A DNA stretch of 64,000 nt from Margaritifera margaritifera (lineage: Eukaryota; Mollusca; Bivalvia; Unionida; Margaritiferidae), in NCBI GenBank assembly GCA_029931535.1, contig JAQPZY010001548.1, forward strand, positions 1,738,001 to 1,802,000, in the 5' to 3' direction. Of the stretch, positions 18,014 to 30,100 are shown piece by piece (position 1 is the first letter of the stretch; every line of letters begins with the position of its first letter). The notes under the pieces were generated by a model. The model saw only the letters and a program-made list of their open reading frames with translations, did no database searches and was not told the DNA's origin. Both the position numbers and the translations under genes were made by a program.

Positions 18014-18157
18014 TTCCCTTGTCGCCATAACGGCCCCAATTTGTTAATCCTATGGAAATTTTTTAATATTAAATTCCCCTTGTCGCCATAATGGCCCATT
18101 TCAAAATGGAGGCCGTAATGTTAATTCCCTTTGTCGCCATAACGGCTCATCTGTCGC
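18014..18157 (+). repeat. Short minisatellite next to element copy 2
   Basis: The phrase CCCTTGTCGCCATAACGGCC occurs at about 18019, 18077 and 18129 with small changes, spaced 52-58 bases apart, with a partial fourth unit at 18152. It marks the right boundary of copy 2. It may be host DNA or terminal repeats of the element. Confidence 0.6.
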
Positions 18158-18159
18158 CA

Positions 18160-20200
18160 AAGTAGACTCATTTACTACATATATATAAGTAGTATACGGA
18201 GTTACTTTGTTTTGTTTTTTTTAGAAAAATAGGCTAGCGTCAAAGATATGTAAGTAATGAGAGCACAAATCCACTAGTTAAAATTTAAAACAAAATAATT
18301 CACTGATTAACGGTCTATCTATAATGATATCATTACTTACATAGTAATTACACCTGCCCAATATGTGTATGACATCACGAGGCCAGCTACTATGCTACAG
18401 CATAACAAAATACCTTTGAGTGCTCGGCCACTTCCTTAAAAACTGGATTTTCCTATACCTTACTACTGAAACACGCAAATTATATTAAAATCCTACTACA
18501 ACTTGAAATGGAGTTGAATTATATAATTGTGGTATTGCAAAATCACAACACACAACAATTTTAAATTCTGTAAAGAAGATAAATGATGCGCAAAGCTGCA
18601 ATGGGATCAACTCAACAATTTTCAAAGAGGTGATAGAAATATTTAATAAGTCTAACATAAAAGCAACAATCTCGATATCAAAAGATAACATGCACTTGTC
18701 TATAAGTTTGGATGGGATTAAAGTGTGGTAAAAGTTAGTTGTGATACAAAACAACATTAAAAATAATACAATGTTGATTTGCCTATTTCAGACATCAAAA
18801 AGATGTACCCAGTATTTCAAGATAGATGCTGATTTGCAGGTTGTATTAAATATTACCAAATTGAGATAAGCAGCTTCAACGCCGATATCAAGATGATCAA
18901 AATTGTGCAATATGAGGAGGGATTAAATTACGTAGTTGATGGGCAAAGAACATTATTTAAGGCACAATACTGAAATTAAGTTGCTTTCACAAAAACCCCA
19001 AGTTTGTGGGAAGAAATTAAAAGGGATAACTTAAAATATAATATGTTGAAATCAAAGATGGTTAACTAAAGAATCTGCCTACACTTTACACAAGCAAGTG
19101 ATAAAAATTCCCCTACAGAAGGGTTTCTGTTAATCACATGGGTGACCAATGACAATCAGACTTTGTTGACGTGAAAGCATATAAAAAATACAACGATGGA
19201 CACAAAAACATCTTGAACGTGATATATATTTCTTCAAAATATGTTGGAATATGAGAGTAAAAACTAAAAGGGGATATGACATATACTACGTTTTGTTATG
19301 TATGATGTTTATATAATATTATAGATATTTTAGGAAATTATAAATGTTTCTTGACTTTAATATTTGCTTTAATCTTAATGTTGTTTATCAGAAGAAAAAA
19401 AAAACATGTTTAACTAGTGTCCTTGAATTAGGTTGTTTACTTCAGATTTGAGCTAAAGGATAGTTTTGATCAACAATGTTTTCTCAATTTGAGGTCAAGG
19501 TTGATTTTGTTTACAGATAAAACTGGAATTTCCTTAGAGTTATGTGTAAAAAGACATGTCCACACAAGTAAAATTCCATTAAGATGACACATATTCTAGA
19601 ACATTCTGTCATGTGACCAGTCTTTATATATACCATGTTTAGTGGACAGTTTTTCAGTTTCGACATTACTATCAGTCTTGTAAAGAGCTATTACAGTTGT
19701 GGAAAGTCATTCCAAATTCTAAGAGATGAATTATTTAGAATATTCATTGGATTGTAACAGTGCTCATAAACTTTTGGATTTTAGATTTTTAATTGATGAT
19801 TTTGGAATTTATGTGAACTTATTCAGAGATATTTTGGAGTACTTCATTTTGACATCAGCACATTAAAGACTACTAGTACATCAGGACTTTAAAGACCATT
19901 GGCATATCACAACATTCAAGGATACCCGTGCATTCGGAACATTCTATATTAGGACTTGTGATTAGAACACTAATTCTTATTGGATTATTTGGATTTTAAT
20001 ACACATTACTGTAAGTGGTTTTTTATATATATTTTTCATCTTAATTATCTAGAAATAAATTGCTTGTTGATTTTTACTTGAGTTGTTGTTTACACTTTCT
20101 TTCTGTTACATTTTTCTAGACCATAGAGTCGTAACAGTTTTCATAGACATCTTCAGAGAGAGAGAGAGAGAGTACAGTTTGATTATTGAAAAGAGTTTTA
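18160..20200. other. AT-rich DNA without recognisable genes
   Basis: No frame longer than about 90 codons has protein-like composition. A short (GA)n tract lies at 20155-20172. I see no element that I can name. Confidence 0.5.
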
Positions 20201-20235
20201 CAGCAAAAGAGTCAAGGATTTGTGATTTGTTGACG

Positions 20236-20844
20236 ACGAAAAAATGGAGTACGTTTCAACGTACTCAGAGAAGGAAAAAAACAAAAACAAAAACACCAGC
20301 AGTTGAAAGGTTTAACAGAACTCTGAAGACTACAATGTGGAATTGTTTCACAGAAAATGAAACCAGAAAATGGGTTGACTTTTATCAAAACTAATTCTTG
20401 GATACAATAACACTCATCACACATCAATAGATATAATTCCAGTTCAATCGAGCGATAGAAAAAAAAAATAGGTCGAAAGTAACGATAAATTTATTCGGTA
20501 TATTACAACTAATATGTATAGAACACCTAAATTCAAAATTGGCGAGACAATAAGAATTTCAGAATATAAAACAACTTCACCGAGGAAATATTCAAAATCA
20601 GATAAGTACTACTAGGTGATCCAGTTGTTTACAAACTAGAAAGACTTGAATAGAGAGGATATAGAGGTAATGTTTTACGAGCTAATGTTATCACTTAATG
20701 GGAAACAGGATGACATACAAAACTGAACATATTTTGAAGACCAAGAGTATGAAAGGCAAAAGGCGACTACTCATCAAATGGAAAGGATATGACGAACTGC
20801 TTAGCAGTGAGGAACCAGCAGAAAACATTATTTTATTGACATAA
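20236..20844 (+). pseudogene. Third, divergent Maverick-type integrase with chromodomain
   Basis: The C-terminal part of an integrase: AVERFNRTLKTTMWNCFTEN (with the catalytic Glu) and GYNNTHHTSI, then FKIGETIRISEYKTTS, DPVVYKLERL and a chromodomain ending LLIKWKGYDELLSSEEPAEN. Stops and shifts break it (for instance TAA near 20392). It matches the copy 1 integrase in domain order and key positions but is far more diverged than copies 1 and 2 are from each other, so it is a different lineage. Confidence 0.7.
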
Positions 20845-21059
20845 ATGACAGAAGCGCAATACACAGACTGACGTATCAAGCAGCATGAACACTTTGAGTT
20901 TTTCAACAATAACAAGTGTCTAGAATGTGACAAAGGTAGTAAAACCAGTGAATTAGAAAATGAGGGAGTTAAAACAAGCGCGTCATGCGAATTTGTGTTC
21001 ATTAAGAGACCATAGGGGACAAGAAACTACATTCAAAAACATCGCAGCTAAACAACAAA

Positions 21060-21296
21060 ATGGTACATATCAGCAATGTAATAAGGAGACTACAATGAAG
21101 GCAAGAAATGAAAAGAGATAACATTGAAACATATGAAGTGGATTCAAATTACATTCCAAAAAGGCTGGAAAACAAATACAAAGTAAAGGACTACAATTTG
21201 GTCTACGAGATTTCGAACAAAACAAAAGGGAATAAAAATCGAATACACTTTAACACAATCATCAGGACATTTCAACTTCTTTCAAATGTCTTTTAA
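21060..21296 (+). other. Unidentified ORF after integrase remnant
   Basis: A frame (open from 21108) encodes KRDNIETYEVDSNYIPKRL and KVKDYNLVYEISNKT. It is lysine/asparagine-rich and lies 3' of the integrase remnant in the same orientation, so it may be a gene of that element. No family recognised. Confidence 0.3.
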
Positions 21297-21333
21297 AAAG
21301 GTATAACATAAATTCACACTACTACTCAATCTA

Positions 21334-21470
21334 CTATGGATTTTTCGTGGATAATTGTTTTTGTTGTTGTTGGTGTTTTGTTTTTTTCCTCGAACAACGT
21401 TGGCACATCCATACAACCTTCGATCACAAATAATTACCGCAAACTTAACAAAAATCAGTTTATTTGGTAA
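21334..21470 (+). other. Short ORF with one membrane segment
   Basis: From ATG 21334 the product reads MDFSWIIVFVVVGVLFFSS, one hydrophobic segment, then a polar tail, ending within 45 codons. In copy 1 a membrane protein gene likewise follows the integrase, so this may be the counterpart. That link is positional inference only. Confidence 0.3.
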
Positions 21471-21664
21471 GAGATTTCACACCATGAAGTCAAACCAGTA
21501 CACCGTTCATAGTGCACGGATGCACAGATTTTGAACATCTAGATTTCACAGACATCCAGTAGTAATTGAAACTGAGTTACAGTTGTAACATGCTAGAAAT
21601 GTCTCAGAGAAAAGCTGATAGAGGACATGGATAAACTAAATATCAAATACCAGAGATTCAGATA

Positions 21665-21901
21665 TTGCGTGAAACAAACGAGCCTAAAATGGTATTACAT
21701 AGGGGAAATGAAAAGATTAGACTGTCGAAAACAGTAAATAAAGGATCGGTGTATTTGCAAAAGAAAAGCCAAATTCACACAGCTATGGCAAAGCTCAACA
21801 CTTTCTGGAAGAAAAATGGACTTCAGATTTTAAAACAAAACTACCCAGTACAGCACCTTACCCTTGTCCCGCAACTCAGTGCAATCCATGAAATTGATTA
21901 A
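21665..21901 (+). other. Unidentified 78-codon ORF
   Basis: Encodes a basic, protein-like sequence with MAKLNTFWKKNGLQILKQNY and LTLVPQLSAIHEID. Frame and orientation fit a gene of the third element. No homology recognised. Confidence 0.3.
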
Positions 21902-22362
21902 CCCACCTTAACAAAGTTAAAATAGCAAATGTAGTTAACGAGATAAAAAAAATACTACACTAGAACTCAATTTTCCACATACAGACCACTGAACATTTTT
22001 GAAGTCTACACTATAAAATTTTACAGTGGTGAATCAATGAAAAGATATAGAGCACAGTGTGACATGAAATTTTAGCAGAGTCAACTAATCTGGACAGAAT
22101 AAATGCCAACATCTGGTTGCATTATTACATACTGGCATTTAATGCACACAAATATACAAGAGTTAGCGAAATCAGTATACAAACTTCACGTTTATTTCCA
22201 GATGCGAAAACTTCTGTCTTAATGTAAAACACCTCTGCCTGCTAACAGTGCGTTCAAACGAATAACATCAACATAGATTTGAAATAATTTAATCTGATCT
22301 GAAATAATTTCAATATTCCACCACCGCACGACTGGATATTTCTCAAGGGAAAAAACAAATAT

Positions 22363-22803
22363 TTGATAGATAATGCGCAAGAAAAGCTTACAACTGTACA
22401 AGAAGGTTTTGGGGAACCTACATCAGCTGTTGTGGTAGCCGCTTACAAACATAAATGTAACTGTGGATGTGATACTGTTGAATACTGGAGAACATTGCCA
22501 GCTGATGAAATGAATTCTATGGAAGACAAAGAAGAGTCCACAGGTCGGGCATACTTCTTTCTTCTGGATAGTAATGGTCTGACAGGTAAGGGAATATCTA
22601 AATTGAATCGACGTATCAGATCATACGTAATCTCTATCTTGGATGCACAGGTTCAAAATAGAAAATCTATTGCTCAGTCCGTTGCGAGGGTATCAGTCAG
22701 TGTTAAAATGTTTATACAGCTGTTAGTTCTAGGACATCGTGGTAAAATTCCAACAGTACATAAAAGATTCAAAAGTGAAATTAGACTATGCTGTTGGAAG
22801 TGA
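22363..22803 (+). CDS. Unidentified 146-codon ORF with Cys cluster
   Basis: The longest open frame of the 18-27 kb region. It contains a CNCGCDTVEYWR cluster near residue 32, then TGRAYFFLLDSNGLTGKG, and a basic helical second half (LNRRIRSYVISILDAQ, VKMFIQLLVLGHRGKIP). The second half has the same rhythm as the C-ECC-NVLKG-VP region of the GGFL-tail protein in copy 1, a weak resemblance. I cannot name it. It may be an intact gene of the third element. Confidence 0.4.
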   Translation: MIDNAQEKLTTVQEGFGEPTSAVVVAAYKHKCNCGCDTVEYWRTLPADEMNSMEDKEESTGRAYFFLLDSNGLTGKGISKLNRRIRSYVISILDAQVQNRKSIAQSVARVSVSVKMFIQLLVLGHRGKIPTVHKRFKSEIRLCCWK

Positions 22804-23201
22804 CTGTATATGTTTGGTACTGAGAGCCATGATTATGAAAATAGGTAGGATAGTGGGATACAATAACAATTTACAGAAAGCCAGTGACTCGCTGAAAGTG
22901 GAGTAAAATCCTATCATCAGTACCTAAGTAACCAAGAGAGGTATTCCAAACGGTCATAAATAAACCGTAAAAGTCGACAAAACACCGTAGAGAACAAAAA
23001 AGAAGACAAAGTAGGTGCAAATTATATAGAGAAGAAGGCCTATACTTGTGGTAGTTTGCATATCACATCTGCTAAATCTATCAGAGTCTCTGACGTTCAA
23101 AAGACATATGGTAATCTGAAAACTTCCAAAAGCAACATTGACCATGAAATAAACAAACAATAATTTATTTTGAGACTCAAGGTTGTGGGAACTATTACTA
23201 T

Positions 23202-23244
23202 TTACATTTTGAAATAGGCCACGAACTCTACTACTCTTTGGCTA

Positions 23245-23280
<36 letters not shown>

Positions 23281-23568
23281 ACTAAATTGTACAAGCGTTT
23301 ATTGATTATTTCAAAAAGTGAATGGTCTGGAGTAGGTGGAGTTTGGATAGCACGTCTTACCAAACTTGCTGTAGACAGTGCAACTGTTGATATTGTCATT
23401 GCAATCGCTGTAACAATTGCTGCTATTGTTACACCCTTTCCTTTGAACAGTTGTTTCAGCCTTGTGCTTGTTTACTTTGAACATATTTTTAACGTTTTTG
23501 TAAAAAAGCCTTTTGTTTCGGTCTTTTCGTTGCCTATATTTTTTGTAGCTCTTTAATTTGTTATTCAT
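23202..23568 (-). pseudogene. Small basic/hydrophobic protein remnant
   Basis: The minus strand first encodes a basic segment (KSYKKYRQRKDRNKRLF, from 23568) and then, after a one-base shift near 23435, a hydrophobic segment (GVTIAAIVTAIAMTISTVAL) followed by VRRAIQTPPTPDHSLFEIIN. Basic-then-hydrophobic order resembles capsid-internal proteins of adenovirus-like elements, but the family is unknown. A run of about 30 A (plus strand) interrupts its 3' end at 23249-23278. Confidence 0.35.
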
Positions 23569-23643
23569 GCATTTTATGAATTCTATTTTTAGATTCTATT
23601 TTTAATTTGACAACTTCAACAGCATTTGCATAGCCCCTTAATT

Positions 23644-23979
23644 CCAGGGTAAAATAATCTTTTCTTATTCTAGAGTAAAGTAATCTTTTCTTATTCTAGA
23701 GTAAAATAATCTGTTCTTATTTTAGAGTAAAGTAATCTTTTCTTATTCTAGAGTAAAGTAATCTTTTCTTATTCTAGAGTAAAGTAATGTTTTCTTATTC
23801 TAGAGTAAAGTAATCTTTTCTTATTCTAGAGTAAAATAATCTTTTCTTATTCTAGAGTAAAATAATCTTTTCTTATTCTAGAGTAAAATAATCTTTTCTT
23901 ATTCCAGAGCAAAACAATTTTTTCTTATTCTAGAGTAAAATAATCTTGTCTTATTCCAGAGTAAAATAATCTTTTCTCT
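23644..23979 (+). repeat. 26 bp tandem repeat, about 12-13 copies
   Basis: The unit AGAGTAAARTAATCTTTTCT plus TATTCT recurs with a 26 base period with few substitutions. The array ends cleanly on both sides. Confidence 0.9.
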
Positions 23980-24593
23980 GCATGTGGAAATTATCCACTT
24001 TGAAATTTTTCGTGGCAATATTTGATAACAGTCTATGTTTCTCTTACTTGCTGGTCAAATGGTTAATTTGGGTCTATTGTTTGCATCTACATTTTTCTCG
24101 GATACTTATAGTGGTTGTCTGATAATAAATGTTGATTCAGTCGGATATTTTCTTTCAATATTGCTAAGCAATTGACTTTACCATGATTCTCCACTTTCTT
24201 CTGTGCCTCTAAGCCTATTTAATATATCCTAAAATTCTTCTGTTATGGTGGAAAAAAAAACAGTTGGAACAGTTAGAATTTCCCAAGGATATAGCGCTTG
24301 TTTAAGTTGTTTTAATGTAACAAAGTAATCATGTGGTAGAGAATTATAAGTTAAATCATTTTGGGCACATATCTGATCTTCATTTTATTCTCTTTCTCTA
24401 TTAGAATGATCATCAGTTATATTTTCTAAATCTCTCTATTGAACTAGTTAATCAAAGATTTTCACCACAATTTTTAGTGGTCTTTAATTCAACTGGATTA
24501 TTCACAACTACTATCTTGACATCTGACACGAATAATTTCTTTCAAAGTTAGAACTTAACATTATAACCATGTTTTCTTAATAGTCTCTCCAAT

Positions 24594-24902
24594 ATGATTT
24601 GTTTTTGTGCTTCAGTATGTAGCATAGTATTAACACTACCGATAAACGTCCTGCCAGAAAGTATATTTATTTCATCAAACGTTAGCGTTAAGGTTAATGG
24701 AAGAACAATTGGTACTATGATGCCTCTAGCGGAGTGCGAATGCAGGGAGCATACCAAGAAGGAAACCAGACTAGTGGCAAATACTCGAATCAGAACAACC
24801 TTTTCCGCCAAGTTGAATACCTACATTCGGAATATCCTGGTCTCTTTCCGATGCGAGTCGAATAACTTCGTCTCCCTGAAAGAGACTCAGAGGTTGACGT
24901 AG
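24594..24902 (+). other. Unidentified ORF containing a segment repeated at 26.2 kb
   Basis: A 102-codon frame with IFISSNVSVKVNGRTIGTMM. The ~70 base core (24657-24727) recurs in diverged form at 26221-26291, where it also translates to a similar peptide but ends in a stop. The opposite strand is open too (24811-24548), so the coding strand is unsure. Confidence 0.3.
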
Positions 24903-26291
24903 TTGATATTTCCAAATTGGTCAGTTTCTGTCCGGATTGATGCGCGAAGAACAGATTTTAAAAAACAAAACAACAACAAAAAAAAAACCCCACAAAAAAC
25001 AAAAACAGATAGATGTTGAAAATAACACTCTACCAAGTTTCAACAATCAATGAAATTACTGCACTTTTCATTTGTAATGTTATTCTTGCAACTTTGTAAT
25101 GCAAAACTTGAAGAAATCAAAAGGTTTTAATAGTCCGAAGTTATTGCTTACCTTGCTGTTAGTGATGTTACGTCATCTAGTCATTGTGACGTTGAGTTAT
25201 TATGACGTAATAACAACCACCGGCTTATTCCGTTTTACCATTAGACCAGTTCCCAGCCCCTGTGTAAGCTACCTTTAGCCAGAAGTACGACAGGGGACAA
25301 TTCTTTTTTACCATTCGCAACTTCAAGGTCAATCTAACGATGCTCAGCACACTCATAGGAGGCCAGAGCACCAAGGGATCAGGACACAATTAATACTTCC
25401 GGTTCAGTACCTTACCTACGAATGTAGTCCGAGTCTATTTTTAGATCATTTTTTCCTCTCTCATTTTGGTGGTGATGTATGCATTAGATTTAGTCATTCT
25501 TAGTATTGATTTAAAGGAAATTGGTTATTGTTTAGAATATGAGCATTATAGTGTGGTTGTCTGTATGTATTTTGGCGACAGTGCACAGTGAGTAATGAGG
25601 CATTGGTGCTGATCCGGAAGTGAAATCTGTGACTCATTGCACGTTGCTTTGTTTACAGTCCAGCCATTCACAAGAATGCCGGTTAACCTTTGACAAGAAC
25701 TTCAGCGTGAGTTCATCTTTGAAGATACTTTACAGCAACATATGATTTATTAGGATTTGGACACAGTGGAAAGTTCAGTACTGACAAACAAATGTAGAGA
25801 CTATATAGGAAAATTAATTGTGGTCTAAGGCCAGGTATCACGGTACCAATTGCGCAAGCCCAGGGGGCGGAGCTTAAGGTGTATTGTATTCAGAAATAAA
25901 CAACAAAACTAGCTGTGATTGGTGTATTATGTAAGAGTTGTAGTTTAAGTCTGGCTTAAACAAAAGTTGAGTCTCTTAGCAACATGTGAGATTATGTTAA
26001 TTCATATGTAGATAATGTTTTGCATTTTTTATGATTTTTTAAAAATGTGATACACATCACTGAAAATGTATGTTGTGACTGGATAACTCTTACCCCTGTC
26101 TAGTTCCAGCAGAGTTATCTCTCTTAAATGCAATGGAGTACCTTGTTCTATCACTGTCAAATTGACAATCTAACATTGCTCTCTATGACAGTGTGTGACA
26201 TGCATGCTAAAGTAGGATAGAGGTATATTTATTTCACCAAATGTTAACATTAAGGTCTATGGAAAAACAATTGGTACCGTGATACCACCTG
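24657..26291 (+). repeat. Pair of ~70 bp dispersed direct repeats
   Basis: 24657-24727 and 26221-26291 are about 80 percent similar by eye. The DNA between them has no recognisable gene; it includes several TGACGT words near 25170-25215. Confidence 0.5.
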
Positions 26292-27050
26292 CCTAAATCC
26301 TACGTTCATATTTTTGTCTCAGAGGTTGTCCGAATGGCCGTTTTACGTTAGGGACAAAGAAGTAATGCTAATTTTAGCATCAAAAACGTGGCTTTAAATT
26401 TCTGTGGCAATTGATTTTGTGGGACTTAATTCGTTGTGTGAATATTGGTAAGTTTTATTATATATGTTAAAGCCAATCATGTGGGGCTTTCGAATTTTAT
26501 GCACGATTCAGAAAACTACAACGGTGTCGTAATATAAAACGTTTCAGATCGTGAGTATTGGCACGTCATGATCAGCTGTCAAACGTTCCAGAAGACCCAT
26601 CCAAGCGTCTGTTTTTAGCGGAGTTATTTAACAAAACATAGATGGTATACTATATATATATTTTTTAAAAATTAAATTCTGAGTTGTCGAGCACCATTTG
26701 TGAATGAAAGATACTGGTTCATGCATGTATACAAGTATATAGACCAATGCCATGGCCTATGACGAAACAAATCTTTGTTTTCCTGTCGGGAGTCCTCGGT
26801 TTTGACGCACTTTAGCACGTAGTTTCACCTTTTTAGAAATATACTCCTTTCATACTGATACATCTAATTTCTTTTGAAACATTAGTTATTGTAGCAAAGT
26901 GTGCATATACAATGACATATTTTCTCATACACTTCTTGGCATGCTTTGAACCAGGCAACCCGTTGTCGGAAAGTTCGTGTATACGTCACTTATTTTGACG
27001 CACTTAACATGAGTCAGCTAATGCCTGTGACACCGTTGTACATATGCACC

Positions 27051-27051
27051 A

Positions 27052-27112
<61 letters not shown>
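27051..27112. repeat. (TA)n microsatellite
   Basis: About 30 TA units in a row. Confidence 0.95.
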
Positions 27113-27115
<3 letters not shown>

Positions 27116-30100
27116 CAGAACAAGATCAATAGCACACAGAAAACTCAAGTGTACACGAAAAATGACGTAAAGAAACATAATTTAGCATTCCTAAAGCTTT
27201 TCTTATATTTATCACAATTTTGGTTTGGGGAGAGATTTTGTCTTAAAAGCTTAAAGAATCAACTTTGGAAAAAATCATGACTGTATTATAATGAAATTGT
27301 TAACTTGTAAGTAAAAAATGTTAGATTTAGCTTATGTCCTGTTTTTTAAAAATTAGTTGTCAATGTGAATATGCAGAACATCAATCCTTGAATGTACTGT
27401 TTTGGCACTTCAGAACTGTCTTGCATCCTTCACAACTCATTTTCTAAAGAAGTGCAAATAATGAGAGACAAAAGACATAAAGTTACAGGAAAAGGCTTTA
27501 ATTTAAATTTATTATCATTCTTATCATCAGCTACAAGTTAAGAAAATGATATGGGTCAGAATAAGTTAAATATCCAGATTCTCTTAAAGGATGATTGAAA
27601 ATTTACAGTTAAAGTAAAATTGCATGTCATCAGGATGATCAGATAGAAAATCTTAATACTTTGATATCAATAAGAAAAAATGTAGAGAAATGCCGATTTA
27701 ATTATGAAATATATCGTAAAAGTACAGGGATTTAAAAATGTTATAATTGAACTTTCCCTTGGAAAATTTGCGCATGATCCAAACATAATATCCCAACATG
27801 AGTAAAACAATAAGATAAAATAAAATATGGTATATTTTAAGGAAATCGTGTTATATTTATTGAAACATTTGTTTTCGTTATGTCTCTGTTGGCACCTTAA
27901 AACCATATGCTGATAATTAAAGTTATCAAAAAATGTATATGCAAATAATACATGTAGATAGATATGTAGATTAGAAAGAGTTAGAATGCATATATATAGT
28001 TAGAAGAGCAAAAGCAGGCATGTACATGTTTATAGACTGATAAATGGATAGGTAAAAATGGGTTTGGAAATAGCTACATTTTTAAGTAAGAGAGAGAATG
28101 AAAACTATACTGCAATGATTTATTTATACTCACAACTGAGGGATTTGTGAACACTTATTGTATCGATCTTGAAATTGGTGACGTGCATCAAAATATTTGA
28201 TAATCCGACTTTTGAGAATGATTTGAGAACACTTATTTGTGCCCATTTGATTGTTTACCAAGCAGTAAATATATGTATCGGTCTCCTATAATTATCACGT
28301 AAACAACGTATCATAAACACAGCTTGTGGGTTCAACATTTTCATAACATCAATCACACTTTGAACAAAATCCTCCTGTCCTAGAACCTAGAAGTCTCACG
28401 AGTTGTATTGTTAGCAATTAACACCTACTCACCATAAAATCAGCGATACACATCAAAACAATCTTTGAAAAGCCGATTATTTAGAATCGGCAAACTGACA
28501 AACTGCCCGAGGCGAACTTAGGACCAGAAAGTTGGCGAGTCCCAGATACATACAAATAATACAATTAAAATGTAACTGATAAGTTAAAATATAAACATTT
28601 ATTACTTATTTGTCAGAACTTGCTTTAAGTAGTAAATATTAACATTATCACGTCTGTATGAGAAAATATTAGACTGACCTTGACATTGACTACAAGATGG
28701 AAATGGCACATGCACTAGAGGAAAGAAACTGTAGCCAGGTATGCAGAAGAAGAATGCACTACATATAAATGCTAAATAAAGGTGCTGATATATGTACTGG
28801 GGCGGGCGAGATCGCACGGTATAAAACTTGGCAGAACATAAAGCATTATTAACTATACATGACCCCTTGTCGGTAAAATAGCTTCACAGAGCTACTTTTT
28901 TTTATCCAGACCACAGATGTTAAATAAAATTTCTTGTATCCTGAATCCCTCTCTCAATTTTTTTTTTACTTTCCCACGGATAAGAGCCTTGCAAACTTGA
29001 GCTTGCCTGAACCAAATTTGAGCTTGCCTGAACCAAATTTGAGCTTGTCCATGCTGGGAGTTGGGCAAGTGGATTTGTAAATCATTAAAGTATGTGTTTC
29101 TTGTAAACATGCACAAATTATAATAACAAAGAACCAACTCTGAAAATCAGTAACGACAACTCCACATGAAACTTTATAATGCAGTACATTATTCTAAACA
29201 GTGTTACTGAGGCAGCTATCCATTGTGAGTCACATTGCTATCACATGTTGAGTAGCTGACTGGCTGTCTATTATGGGGTGAAGTTAGTAAGCATTTTTAT
29301 GAGGACTTTCTGACTGGAAAAAGAGAATTAGTGAAATAGTGTACTTTTCATGGTATGTATCTTTGTTTCAATTCACAACTGATATTGATAGGATTTTCAA
29401 AAAAAAAATTCTGTATGACATGGTGTTGATCATTGTAAACAAACATTGTGCACATGATGTCATTGAGAGATACATTCTCTTGAGAGCTGGGAGTTTATGA
29501 CACTGCATCAAAACAGGGTAGAATTAAAACGGGGCAAGGCGATACTTGAAATAGCGATCTCAAGTCTTCTCAGCTGATAAAATGTATCTAGAATGTGCCT
29601 TGAGAAGAACAAAGGTTTTCAAAAATTGCAAAGAAAGCAGAAGGTAAAATTTGAGAATGGATTTTGAATATAGATACATACTGCATATTTTTAATTTCGC
29701 ATGTGGTATTTTGACTAAATCTGTTTTTCTCAAGTTATGGTATGTGCTTTTGAAAACTTCACTGACAGTCACTCTCTAGTATTGAATTCTTTTATTGCAA
29801 CTTTTTTTATAGTGTGCTACATGGATCCTTCTGCTATATTAATAGGGCCACTTAGTGGCCCCAAAATTGTTATTTTGAAATACCCCAATTGAAAGTTAGT
29901 AAATCTTGCTTTGCAGAACTTTTCCTTCATTCCATTCCTATTCATTACATGTGTTACTAGATCGGAACCATAATTTTACCTTTTACCTCACCAGACACCA
30001 TCTTAATCATACAAAAGTTTGGCATTGCTTTTAAAAGTGCATTTAATCATAATTAGTCAGGGTCGAAGCTGGGCGAACTTGTCTCTCCAGCCAGAATAGG

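Noticed and set aside
20155..20172. The GA-repeat as a promoter (GAGA) element
   Set aside because: It is a simple repeat with no gene start nearby that I can support.
23249..23278. A poly(A) tail marking a processed pseudogene or LINE
   Set aside because: No spliced-gene-like or LINE-like sequence precedes the A-run and no target duplication is visible.
26946..27280. ORFs encoding Ile/Tyr repeats
   Set aside because: They are translations of the (TA)n tract.
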